Part shown: piece after piece, positions 9,617-17,185 of the stretch | Position numbering within the stretch: the stretch's first letter is position 1 | Layout of the letters: every line of letters starts with the position of its first letter | DNA from: Phreatobacter aquaticus | GTDB lineage: Bacteria; Pseudomonadota; Alphaproteobacteria; Rhizobiales; Phreatobacteraceae | Assembly: GCF_005160265.1 (NCBI RefSeq) | Contig: NZ_CP039865.1 | Location: 634,501 to 698,500, forward strand | DNA: 64,000 bases | Direction: 5' to 3' | The notes under the pieces: model-generated | Seen by the model: the letters and a program-made list of their open reading frames with translations, nothing else | Told to the model about the DNA's origin: nothing | The model's database searches: none | Position numbers and translations under genes: made by a program

Positions 9617-9703
9617 GCGCGAAGGTCCACCGGCGTTCAGGCCCGCGCTGCGTCCCGCCAGAATGTCGGGGCGGGACCAGGAATCAGGACGACAAGCGTC
9701 GGA

Positions 9704-9991
9704 TCAGCGGCGGCGCTGCGGGCCACCCGGACGGGCGGGACCACCGGGGCGCGGGCCGGGAGCGGGGCTGTCGCCCTTGTGGCGGAACACGAGACGGCCC
9801 TTATCGAGATCGTAGGGCGTCATTTCCACGGTCACGCGGTCACCGACCAGCGTCTTGATACGGTTCTTCTTCATTTTCCCGGCCGTGTAGACGACGACCA
9901 TGTGGCCATTGTCCAGCTCGACGCGGAAACGCGCGTCCGGCATGACTTCCGTCACCTTGCCTTCGAAATTGAGGACGTCTTCCTTCGCCAT
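9704..9991 (-). CDS. infA: Translation initiation factor IF-1 with extended basic C-terminus
   Basis: The first 72 residues are a standard IF-1 OB fold: [20 protein letters not shown], then [41 protein letters not shown] over the rest of the core. IF-1 binds the ribosomal A site of the 30S subunit during initiation. After the usual end (RLVFRHK) there is an extra tail of about 23 residues rich in Pro, Gly and Arg. The ATG at 9991 is preferred; an in-frame TTG two codons earlier is possible. A strong hairpin-plus-T-tract ends only 39 bases upstream of the start codon, leaving little room for a separate promoter. Confidence 0.96.
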   Translation of the reverse strand: MAKEDVLNFEGKVTEVMPDARFRVELDNGHMVVVYTAGKMKKNRIKTLVGDRVTVEMTPYDLDKGRLVFRHKGDSPAPGPRPGGPARPGGPQRRR

Positions 9992-10011
9992 CGGCAATTC
10001 ATCCCTTGAGC

Positions 10012-10030
10012 GCGCCGAGTGCTACGGCGC
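10012..10030 (-). other. Short hairpin in the infA leader
   Basis: A six-base perfect inverted repeat (GCGCCG / CGGCGC) with a seven-base loop lies between the upstream cspA terminator and the infA start, ending 20 bases before the ATG. It could fold in the leader RNA and affect ribosome access. Whether it does is not known. Confidence 0.4.
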
Positions 10031-10075
10031 AAAAGAACCCCGGCCACAGCGAACGAGTCGCCGCGACCAGGGTTC
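10031..10075 (-). terminator. Rho-independent terminator downstream of cspA
   Basis: Read on the minus strand, GAACCCTGGTC pairs with GGCCGGGGTTC over eleven positions (two G-T wobbles), with a small inner hairpin GCGA/TCGC in the loop, followed by TTTT. It sits about 85 bases after the cspA stop codon and 39 bases before infA. Confidence 0.65.
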
Positions 10076-10159
10076 GGGTCTTATAGAATTTGTTGACGCG
10101 AAACTACCCTCAGGCCGCCGGTACATCCATGGTCGGCAGGAAGACGTCTCGCGTCGGGA

Positions 10160-10372
10160 TCAGGCCTCGACCTTCAGCTGGTCAGCAGCCGACTTGCCGG
10201 TACGGCGATCGGCGACCACTTCGAAGGAGATCTTCTGGCCTTCACCAAGGTCATAGAGACCAGCGCGCTCGACGGCGCTGATGTGGACGAACACGTCGGG
10301 TCCGCCGCCGTCGGGCTGAATGAAGCCGAAGCCCTTTTGGGCGTTGAACCACTTCACGGTGCCGGTAGCCAT
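10160..10372 (-). CDS. cspA: Cold-shock domain protein (CspA family)
   Basis: The 70-residue protein is a single cold-shock domain that binds single-stranded RNA or DNA. Both RNP motifs are intact: KGFGFIQ (RNP1, residues 13-19) and DVFVHIS (RNP2, near 26-32), with the N-terminal GTVKWFN. The length equals that of typical CspA proteins. A long leader of about 200 bases without a convincing gene lies upstream, consistent with the long structured 5' UTRs of cold-shock genes, though this window does not prove cold induction. Several paralogues are usual in such genomes, so the exact letter of the symbol is uncertain. Confidence 0.95.
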   Translation of the reverse strand: MATGTVKWFNAQKGFGFIQPDGGGPDVFVHISAVERAGLYDLGEGQKISFEVVADRRTGKSAADQLKVEA

Positions 10373-10586
10373 AGGTGTAACCTTTCAGGGTAGATATAGG
10401 TAGTGAGCAGCCATCCCCGAAGGAAGTGCGCCCGGTATATCGACGTTAGGGATGGTGAGGTCGTCAGCGGTAGCACCGACCGCGGACGGGGTGCGGGCCA
10501 AGTCGTTCGGCCGAAACTCGATGGACCCTAGGTAGACGTCATATGCGTCAAAAATAAGGCAGAGGCCGTGCCCCATCAGCCAAATG

Positions 10587-12230
10587 TCAGGTCAGCCGGC
10601 TCTGCCTGAGCATCTCGCTTTGCTCCAGCAGCGGATAGGCCGTGGCGATGATATGGGCCGAAATCCGCTTCAAATCACGCAAAATATCGAGGTGGACACC
10701 GCTGACCTCGTAGCTTTCGCGCTTCCCGTCACGAACGCGGGCGAAGTGCCGCTCGGTCGCTTCGCGCTCGCCATTGCGAAAAAATTCCTTGTCCTCGACC
10801 AGTTTGCGTGCGGCGCCGACATCGCCGCCGGTGAACACGGCGGTCGCCAGTTGCAGGTCCTCCAGCAGGCGCTGGTGCATGGTGTCGATCTCGGCAAGCG
10901 CATCCGGCGGCAGGGTCAGCCGGTTCTTGATCTGCTTGGCGGCGAGCTTCATCAGGCTCTTCTCCACGACATCGCCGACATGTTCGAGATTGATCGCATA
11001 GGCGAGGATATCGGAGAGGCGGCGCGTCTCGGCTTCCGTCAGCGTCTCGCCGTCCACCGCGGAGAGATAGCTCTCGATCGCGGCATGCAGCCGGTCGAGG
11101 ATATTGTCCATCTGGCCCACCTCGCCGACGCGCTTGCGGTCGCCGGACTGGAACACGTCCTGCGATCCCCTGAGCATGGCCTCCACCACGTCGCTCATCC
11201 GGAGTGTCTCGCGCACCGCATTGGCGAGCGCGACCGCCGGCGTATCGAGCGCCGAGGAGGACAGGTATTTGGGTGTCGAGGGATCGTCCGCCTTGAGCGT
11301 CTTGGGGAACAGCGCCACCAGGGCGCGGGCGACCAGCGGCAGGAGACCGATGAAGGCCGCCGCCAGAACCAGGTTGAAGCCAAGGTGGAAGCTTGCCGCG
11401 ACCGCGCCGGCGCCGAGACCGAGGCTGGCAAGCCAGGCCGACAGCACGCCGAGGAACGGCAGGGCTGCGCCACAGCCGATCACGCGGTTGGCGAGATTGC
11501 CGGCGGCGAGGCGAAGCTTGGCGGGATCGCCGCCAATGCTCTCGATCAGCGGATTGAGCGCGCTGCCGAGATTGGCGCCCAGCACCATGGCAAGCGCCGC
11601 CGGACCCGAGACGATGCCGGCCATGGCGAGCGACATGATGAACAGCACCACCGCGACGCTCGAATGCGCCGCCCAGGTGAGCAGCGCCGCCATGGCGAGA
11701 TTGAGCAGGGGATCGCGGGTCAGCGCCGCGAACAATTCGCGCACCGCCGGCGCACCCTCCACCGGTCGCATGGTCTCGGCCAACAGATGCAACGCCAGCA
11801 GCATGAGGCCGAGGCCGATGGCGGCCCGGCCGAGATCGCGCACCCGCGTGCGCTGGCCCCGGCGGAACGCCACAAGACCAAGGAAGATGAAGACCGGGAA
11901 GACCAGCGAGACATCGAAGGAGAAGACCTGGACGATGATCGCCGTGCCGACATTGGCGCCCAGCATGAGGGCCAGCGCCGGCACCAGGCGCACCGACCCA
12001 TGCGAGGCGAACGAGGTCGCCAGAAGCGCGGTCGCCGTGCTGCTTTGCAGCGCTGTCGTCACCGCGACGCCCGAGATGAAGGCCGAGAAGCGGTTGCGCA
12101 GGCCGACCGCCAGGACCTGCCGCAGCTCCGTGCCAAGCGCCCGCATGACGCCCGAATGCACCATGTGAATGCCCCAGAGCAGCAGCGCGACATCGCCGAG
12201 AAGGCGGATGATGACCTGGGTCGCCGTCAT
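10587..12230 (-). CDS. Na+/phosphate cotransporter family protein with PhoU-like C-terminus
   Basis: The 547-residue protein has two inverted Na/Pi-cotransporter repeats in about eight to ten membrane helices: VAVTTALQSSTATALLATSF near residues 55-75 carries the QSSTA motif, and AAHSSVAVVLFIMSLAMAG near 200 is the second copy with HSS. The C-terminal 190 residues are hydrophilic and helical (SDVVEAMLRGSQDVF and NLEHVGDVVEKSL segments), as in PhoU-like domains fused to this family. Homologues include E. coli YjbB, linked to phosphate export, and Na+-dependent importers; direction is not resolved. The start at 12230 is chosen because membrane homology begins there and an upstream start would overlap the Pho box at 12299-12316. 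Confidence 0.9.
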   Translation of the reverse strand: MTATQVIIRLLGDVALLLWGIHMVHSGVMRALGTELRQVLAVGLRNRFSAFISGVAVTTALQSSTATALLATSFASHGSVRLVPALALMLGANVGTAIIVQVFSFDVSLVFPVFIFLGLVAFRRGQRTRVRDLGRAAIGLGLMLLALHLLAETMRPVEGAPAVRELFAALTRDPLLNLAMAALLTWAAHSSVAVVLFIMSLAMAGIVSGPAALAMVLGANLGSALNPLIESIGGDPAKLRLAAGNLANRVIGCGAALPFLGVLSAWLASLGLGAGAVAASFHLGFNLVLAAAFIGLLPLVARALVALFPKTLKADDPSTPKYLSSSALDTPAVALANAVRETLRMSDVVEAMLRGSQDVFQSGDRKRVGEVGQMDNILDRLHAAIESYLSAVDGETLTEAETRRLSDILAYAINLEHVGDVVEKSLMKLAAKQIKNRLTLPPDALAEIDTMHQRLLEDLQLATAVFTGGDVGAARKLVEDKEFFRNGEREATERHFARVRDGKRESYEVSGVHLDILRDLKRISAHIIATAYPLLEQSEMLRQSRLT

Positions 12231-12298
12231 GTCTGTTCCCGGGGGCGGAGAGGCGTGAACCGACACATTGGCCGCCAATGGCGGCAAAGTCACGACCA

Positions 12299-12316
12299 CT
12301 GTCATAAAACTGTCAT
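12299..12316 (+). promoter_or_regulatory. Pho box (PhoB operator), perfect two-repeat match
   Basis: The sequence CTGTCAT-AAAA-CTGTCAT is two identical seven-base direct repeats separated by four A residues, matching the classical PhoB recognition sequence at every conserved position. It lies 68 bases upstream of the Na/Pi cotransporter start codon. As written it reads on the plus strand, opposite to the direction of that gene, whereas activating boxes usually face the promoter. The gene's own function makes phosphate control plausible. Confidence 0.8.
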
Positions 12317-12370
12317 ATGCGGGAGACTGTGACGCGCACCGGACATCTCCCGCGGCATCTCTCCTGCCCC

Positions 12371-12480
12371 CATCCTGAGGTGCCCGTGAGGCGACAGCCG
12401 AACGGGCCTCGAAGGACCCGCCTCCACCCGGCGCAGAAGAGGTCCTTCGAGGCTCGCTTCGCTCGCGCCTCAGGATGAGG
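12371..12480. repeat. Palindromic intergenic repeat, family A, copy 1
   Basis: Outer arms catcctgagg / cctcaggatg and inner arms gcctcgaagga / tccttcgaggc make a long imperfect inverted repeat of about 110 bases. Two similar copies lie at 15974-16086 and 37706-37812. It has no coding capacity. Confidence 0.85.
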
Positions 12481-12534
12481 AAGGGAGGGATGCCACCTGA
12501 TGCCGCGCCGCGTGTTTCTCGCCGTATCTCCATT

Positions 12535-12623
12535 CGTCATGCCCGCCCATGTGGCGGGCATCCACGCCTTCTATGCACGGACAAAGGAAGGCGTGGATGG
12601 CCGGGACAAGCCCGGCCATGACG
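12535..12623. repeat. Palindromic intergenic repeat, family D (single copy here)
   Basis: Arms around cgtcatgcccgcc and ggcgggcatccacgccttc face gaaggcgtggatggccggg and cccggccatgacg, giving an imperfect inverted repeat with internal hairpins. It resembles dispersed elements known from Rhizobiales genomes; only one copy is in this window. Confidence 0.7.
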
Positions 12624-12671
12624 CGGAGAGAGACGGAACAGCCTGAGTGAGTAACGCGCCCCGCCCTCACC

Positions 12672-13427
12672 TCACATCATCAGCCCGCGCGCCATCACCG
12701 CGATCCCGCCGATGACGATCACAGTCTCCAGCATCAGCGTGTGCAGGCGCACCGGCAGCCGGTCGAGGATCCATTTGGCGACGAAGGCGCCGGGCACCGT
12801 GGCGCAGCCCACCAGCAGCGCGAACATCAGTACCGGCGTGGGGAGCGCGTCGTTGTAGCCAAAGGTCAGCGCCTTCGCGATCCCGATGACGATGGAGATG
12901 GCGGCGTCGGTGGCTATGACGGCGGCGCCTGTCAGGCCCGCCGACATCAGGAACGACACGAGGATGACCCCCGCGCCTGTCGAGGCACCAGTGACGAAAC
13001 CATAGGTGCCGCCGGCCGGAATGAGCTGCCAGCCCTGCAGGCGGAAGCCGACGCTCTGCAGCCAGCGGCGCAGCGGCACCAGCACGATCAGCATGGCGCC
13101 GATCAGGATCGACGCGCCCCGCGTGTCCAGCCGCGTGAAGCCATAGGCCGAGATCATCACCAGAGGCACCGCCGCCGGCAGCATCAGCGCAACCTTCTGC
13201 CAGTCGACGGAGGCCCGCATGGCCGCGAACCGGCTGACATTGGTGAACAGGGCCGAGACCGCGATGACCGGCACGACATTCTCCGCCCCGATGACCGGCA
13301 CCAGCACCAGAGGCAGGAGCAGGCCCGTGCCATAGCCGGCCATGCCGCCGATGATCGCCGCGCCAAAGGCGGTACCGGCGACCAGCACCGCCTGGATCAG
13401 GCTGACATCGGAAAGCGCGAAGGCCAT
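12672..13427 (-). CDS. TauE/SafE family sulfite/organosulfonate exporter, paralogue 1
   Basis: The 251-residue protein has about eight membrane helices in two repeats: GTAFGAAIIGGMAGYGTGLLLPLVLVPVIG at residues 17-46 and GGTYGFVTGASTGAGVILVSFLMS near 134-157, both matching the TauE (DUF81) signature of glycine-rich segments. The family exports sulfite, sulfoacetate or related anions across the inner membrane; substrate is not predictable from sequence. It stands alone on the minus strand, divergent from the RecD-like helicase gene. A paralogue is encoded at 16333-17073 but similarity between the two is only at family level. Confidence 0.87.
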   Translation of the reverse strand: MAFALSDVSLIQAVLVAGTAFGAAIIGGMAGYGTGLLLPLVLVPVIGAENVVPVIAVSALFTNVSRFAAMRASVDWQKVALMLPAAVPLVMISAYGFTRLDTRGASILIGAMLIVLVPLRRWLQSVGFRLQGWQLIPAGGTYGFVTGASTGAGVILVSFLMSAGLTGAAVIATDAAISIVIGIAKALTFGYNDALPTPVLMFALLVGCATVPGAFVAKWILDRLPVRLHTLMLETVIVIGGIAVMARGLMM

Positions 13428-13529
13428 GGGGGATAGGCTCGGTTCGAGCGGGCGCGGCGTGGACGGGTGAAGCGCGCCGGTCTAGGTTCGGTCCAGTTTC
13501 CCGTTCATCGTCAACCACGATTCGCCGCC

Positions 13530-15716
13530 ATGCGCGAGAGCGCGTCTTCGCTTACCGATCAGCCGCTCGAGACCATTACCGGTACGATCGAGCGCGTGAC
13601 CTTCCATTCCCCCGCGACGGGATTCGCGGTGCTGAAGGTCCGTGTCCGCGGCAAGCCACAGCCTGTGGCGGTGGTCGGCTCGGCCTCGGCGGTGGCGGCC
13701 GGCGAGATGATGACGGCGCAGGGCGTCTGGGTGAACGACCGCACCCACGGCCTGCAGTTCAAGGCCTCCGCCCTTGTCACCGCCCCGCCCGCCTCCAAGG
13801 ACGGCATCGAGCGCTATCTCTCCTCCGGCGCGATCAAGGGCATCGGCATCGCCACCGCCCACAAGATCGTCCAGGCCTTCGGCAAGCGCACCTTCGAGGT
13901 GCTGGATAGCGAGCCGCACCGGCTCTCCGAGATCGCCGGGCTGACGACTGCCCGCATCAAGCGCATTGCCGACAGCTGGGCCGAGGACCGCATGGTCCGC
14001 GATCTCGGCGTGTTCCTGCAGGAGCATGGGTTGGGCCTGGGCCAGGCCGCCCGCGTCCATCGCGCGCTCGGCAATGACGCGATCGCCCTGATACGCCAGG
14101 ATCCCTATCGCCTCGCCCGCGATGTCCGCGGCATCGGCTTTCTCACCGCCGACCAGGTGGCGATGTCGCTGGGGCTCGCCCGCGACGCGCCGGAGCGGCT
14201 GCGCGCCGGCCTCACCTATGCGCTGCAGGAAGCCCGCGACGACGGCCATACCGGCCTGCCCCGCCACGAGGCGATCCAGCTCGCCGCCCGCCTGCTCGAA
14301 GCCGACGAGGATCTCGTCGAACACGCGGCGCAGGCGGAAGTCGCCAGCCGCAGCCTGATCGCCGACGATCTCGGCGGCGAGCCACATCTCTTCCTGAAGG
14401 ACCTCTACCGCGCCGAGAAGACCATCGGCGAGACCTTGAAGGAACTGACCAAGGGCACACCGCCCTGGGGCGCGATCGATCTCGACACCGAAGTGCCGCG
14501 GGTCGAGGCGCGTACCGGCAAGGCGCTGGCGCCCTCGCAGCGCGAGGCGCTGGCGACCATCCTGTCCGCGAAGGTCTCCGTCATCACCGGCGGCCCCGGC
14601 GTCGGCAAGACGACGCTGCTCGACACGATCCTGAAGATCCTCGCCCGCCACGACGTCTCCGTCATTCTGGCGGCTCCCACCGGCCGTGCCGCCAAGCGCA
14701 TGACCGAGCAGACCGGCATCGAGGCGAAGACCATCCACCGCCTGCTGGAGATCGATCCCGATTTCGGCGCCTTCTCGCGCGGCCGCGAGAACGCGCTGGA
14801 ATGCGACCTGCTGGTGGTCGACGAGACCTCGATGGTCGACGTGCCGCTGATGCTGGCACTGGTCGAATCCGTGCCGGCCAACGCAGCGCTGCTGCTGGTC
14901 GGCGACGTCGACCAGCTGCCGCCCGTCGGCCCCGGCCAGGCGCTGGCCGACATCATCGCATCCGGTCTCGTGCCCGTGGCGCGGCTGACGGAAGTGTTCC
15001 GTCAGGCGGAAGCCAGCCGCATCATCTCGACGGCGCATCGCATCAACCGGGGCGAGATGCCCGAGCCCGTGCCGCCCGGTGCCGAGAGCGACTTCTACTG
15101 GGTCGAGGCCACCACGCCCGAAAGCGGGCTCGCCAAGATCATCGAGATGGTGAAGGAGCGCATTCCCCGCCGCTTCGGGCTCGACCCCATGCGCGACGTG
15201 CAGGTGCTGGCGCCGATGAACAAGGGCGTGCTCGGCGCACGCAACCTGAACATTGAGCTGCAGAAGGTGCTTAACCCGCCGCAGGGGCGCTCGGTGGAGC
15301 GCTTCGGCTGGACCTATGCCGCCGGCGACCGCGTCATGCAGACCGCCAACGACTATGACCGCGACGTGTTCAACGGCGATCTCGGCCAGGTGCTGCGCAT
15401 CGATCAGGAGGAGAGCGAGCTGGTGGCGCTCTTCGATGGCCGACAGGTGAGCTACTCGTTCAACGAGCTGGAAAACCTGATGCCGGCCTATGCCACCACC
15501 ATCCACAAGAGCCAGGGCTCGGAATATCCGGCCGTGGTCATCCCGGTGACGACGCAGCACTACGCCATGCTGGCGCGCAATCTCATCTACACCGCGGTGA
15601 CGCGTGGTCGCTCGCTCGTGGTGCTGGTCGGCGAGACGCGGGCGCTGAAGATCGCGGTCGATGGCGGGCGCATGAAGCCGCGCATCACCAAGCTCAGGGA
15701 ATGGCTGACCATGTGA
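13530..15716 (+). CDS. RecD2-like ATP-dependent DNA helicase (superfamily 1B)
   Basis: The 728-residue protein matches RecD2/TraA-type 5'-3' helicases that are not part of RecBCD. An N-terminal OB-like domain (GTIERVTFHSPATGFAVLKV, residues 11-30) and helix-hairpin-helix elements (SSGAIKGIGIATAHKIV near 93; DVRGIGFLTADQVAMSLGL near 196) precede the motor. Walker A is GGPGVGKTT near 353, Walker B region VVDETSMVD near 430, the motif with GDVDQLPPVGPGQ near 457, and the C-terminal AYATTIHKSQGSEYPAV near 653. The ATG at 13530 is chosen because homology begins just after it; a start at 13467 would add 21 unrelated residues. Role in DNA repair or replication-fork processing is inferred from the family. 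Confidence 0.92.
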   Translation: MRESASSLTDQPLETITGTIERVTFHSPATGFAVLKVRVRGKPQPVAVVGSASAVAAGEMMTAQGVWVNDRTHGLQFKASALVTAPPASKDGIERYLSSGAIKGIGIATAHKIVQAFGKRTFEVLDSEPHRLSEIAGLTTARIKRIADSWAEDRMVRDLGVFLQEHGLGLGQAARVHRALGNDAIALIRQDPYRLARDVRGIGFLTADQVAMSLGLARDAPERLRAGLTYALQEARDDGHTGLPRHEAIQLAARLLEADEDLVEHAAQAEVASRSLIADDLGGEPHLFLKDLYRAEKTIGETLKELTKGTPPWGAIDLDTEVPRVEARTGKALAPSQREALATILSAKVSVITGGPGVGKTTLLDTILKILARHDVSVILAAPTGRAAKRMTEQTGIEAKTIHRLLEIDPDFGAFSRGRENALECDLLVVDETSMVDVPLMLALVESVPANAALLLVGDVDQLPPVGPGQALADIIASGLVPVARLTEVFRQAEASRIISTAHRINRGEMPEPVPPGAESDFYWVEATTPESGLAKIIEMVKERIPRRFGLDPMRDVQVLAPMNKGVLGARNLNIELQKVLNPPQGRSVERFGWTYAAGDRVMQTANDYDRDVFNGDLGQVLRIDQEESELVALFDGRQVSYSFNELENLMPAYATTIHKSQGSEYPAVVIPVTTQHYAMLARNLIYTAVTRGRSLVVLVGETRALKIAVDGGRMKPRITKLREWLTM

Positions 15717-15783
15717 GGGGGAGTTCTGCCTACCTCGACGTGATGCTTGCCGAAGTCTGTCGCCTGCTCTCCCCAAGGCGCAC

Positions 15784-15910
15784 ACGTCACCCCCGGCGAG
15801 ACGCCAACAGGCGTCGAGAGAAGGGGGTCCAGAAAGAGCCCGGGCAGGCTGAGAAGCGGGAAGTCTGGATCCCCTTCCCTCGCCGTTTCACGGCTCGCCG
15901 GGGATGACGT
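15784..15910. repeat. Palindromic intergenic repeat, family B, copy 1
   Basis: Outer arms acgtcacccccggcgag and ctcgccggggatgacgt are inverted repeats; inner arms include agaagggggtccag and ctggatccccttccct. Four other copies are at 16134, 33828, 44859 and 46253. Confidence 0.88.
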
Positions 15911-15973
15911 CCGTGGTGTGACGCTGGTCGGTCCAGCCCCGACCTCTCCCTTATCCGACGCGCTCTCTCCCTT

Positions 15974-16086
15974 CCTCATCCTGAGGTGCGAGGCAAAGCC
16001 GAGCCTCGAAGGACCTCTTCTCGGCCCAGTCCAAAGGCGTCCTTCGAGGCTCAGTCACTAACGCTCCCTCGCACCTCAGGATGAGG
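15974..16086. repeat. Palindromic intergenic repeat, family A, copy 2
   Basis: Outer arms cctcatcctgaggtgcgagg and cctcgcacctcaggatgagg are nearly perfect inverted repeats; inner arms gagcctcgaaggac and gtccttcgaggctc also pair. Confidence 0.9.
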
Positions 16087-16133
16087 TGAGGAGAGGCTTG
16101 TGCGTCACGCAGACAAAACGGCCCCCCCTCACG

Positions 16134-16275
16134 ACGTCATCCCCGGCGAGACGCGCAGCGTCGAGGGAAGGGGATCCAGGAGCCACGCGATCGGTTCCGG
16201 CCGCAGGCAAAGCTGCCACGCCCTGGCGAACTGCCCCTGGGCCCCCTTCCCTCGCTTCGCTCGCCGGGGGTGACG
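16134..16275. repeat. Palindromic intergenic repeat, family B, copy 2
   Basis: Arms acgtcatccccggcgag and ctcgccgggggtgacg, with inner gagggaaggggatccagg and ctgggcccccttccctcg, mark this as the same element as copy 1, with a longer and diverged centre. Confidence 0.88.
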
Positions 16276-16332
16276 ACTGCGCATGCGACGATGGCCGGGC
16301 GCGGCTGGGTGCCAGGGCGGCAACGAGCCCCC

Positions 16333-17073
16333 TCACAACAACGGCTTCAGCGCCAGGTGCAGCCCCAATCCCACCAGCCCGATCAGGAACCAGAAGCGGA
16401 ACCGTTCCGCGCTGATCCGACCCCGGACGATCTGGCCGAGCCACATGCCGAGAAGCGCCGGCACAAGCATCGCGAGCGAGGCCCCCGCGACATCCAGCCG
16501 GAACACGCCCGACTGCGCGAGGCCTGCGGCCAGCGCCAGGGTCGCGGCGAGAAACGTGATGCCCAGAGCCTGGACGAGATCATCCTTCTCGAAGCCCAGC
16601 GCCTGCAGATAGGGCACCGAGGGCATGACGAAGATGCCGGTGGCCGCCGAGACAACGCCCGTGACGATCCCGACCAGCGGTCCAAGCCATGGTTCGGCGG
16701 CGGCGGGCACCGCGAACTTCACCTTCGCCAGTCCGACCAATGCATAGACGACCAGCACGATGCCGAGCGCCACCGCCGCCTGGGCCGCACGCGCTCCGGT
16801 CAGCACGCCGGAGCCGAGCCAGGTGCCGACCGCGATCCCGATCAGCAGCAGGGCGATACGGCGCGTCAGGCTCCAGAGATTGGGGCCGGCCGCGATCTGC
16901 CAGATATTGGTGATCAGCGAGGGCACCAGCATCAGCGAGGCCGCGCCCGCCGGCGGCAGGATGAGGCTGAGAAAGCCGACCGCCACAGTTGGCAGGCCGA
17001 GGCCGATCACGCCCTTGACGAAGCCTGCGGCGACGAAGACGAGGGCGGCGATCACAAGCGTCTGGGTGTCCAA
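16333..17073 (-). CDS. TauE/SafE family exporter, paralogue 2
   Basis: The 246-residue inner-membrane protein has two TauE-type repeats: VFVAAGFVKGVIGLGLPTVAVGF at residues 12-34 and VGIVTGVVSAATGIFVMPSVPYLQ near 134-157. About eight hydrophobic helices are visible. The start is TTG at 17073, supported by a GGAG seven bases upstream and by the absence of any ATG before the first helix. It is divergent from an ArsR-type regulator gene with 112 bases between the two starts, so that regulator probably controls it. Sulfite, thiosulfate or an organosulfonate are possible substrates; none is proven. Confidence 0.86.
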   Translation of the reverse strand: MDTQTLVIAALVFVAAGFVKGVIGLGLPTVAVGFLSLILPPAGAASLMLVPSLITNIWQIAAGPNLWSLTRRIALLLIGIAVGTWLGSGVLTGARAAQAAVALGIVLVVYALVGLAKVKFAVPAAAEPWLGPLVGIVTGVVSAATGIFVMPSVPYLQALGFEKDDLVQALGITFLAATLALAAGLAQSGVFRLDVAGASLAMLVPALLGMWLGQIVRGRISAERFRFWFLIGLVGLGLHLALKPLL

Positions 17074-17185
17074 GATGCGTCTCCGTTGCGGCCATCCGAT
17101 ATGCCGGCACTCTCGCCGATCCGCCAGACCGAATGGTTCGGCGCAGGCCGAAACATCCCGCCGGAAATCTGGCTAGGATGACATC

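Larger units (their letters stand above)
12231..12671. other. 441-base intergenic region with Pho box and two palindromic repeats
   Basis: No gene is supported. From left to right it holds the leader of the Na/Pi transporter gene, a perfect Pho box (12299-12316), a copy of repeat family A (12371-12480) and a second, different palindrome (12535-12623). The in-frame extension of the transporter gene through part of this region translates repeat DNA and is not credible. Confidence 0.8.
15717..16332. other. 616-base intergenic region made largely of palindromic repeats
   Basis: No gene is supported. It contains family B copy 1 (15784-15910), family A copy 2 (15974-16086) and family B copy 2 (16134-16275) in a row. 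It separates the convergent helicase and TauE paralogue 2 genes. Confidence 0.85.

Noticed and set aside
10385-10576. A 63-codon open frame upstream of cspA on the minus strand
   Set aside because: No recognised homology and no clear ribosome-binding site; the stretch is better explained as the long leader usual for cold-shock genes.
12231-12533. N-terminal extension of the Na/Pi transporter to 12533
   Set aside because: It would translate repeat DNA and the Pho box; membrane homology begins at the ATG at 12230.
13482-15785. A 767-codon open frame on the minus strand opposite the RecD2-like gene
   Set aside because: It is an antisense shadow caused by high GC and biased third positions; its translation shows no domain, while the plus strand encodes a complete helicase.
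15717-16332. Possible insertion sequence remnants in the repeat-rich gap
   Set aside because: No transposase fragment and no target-site duplication were seen; the structure is that of dispersed palindromes.
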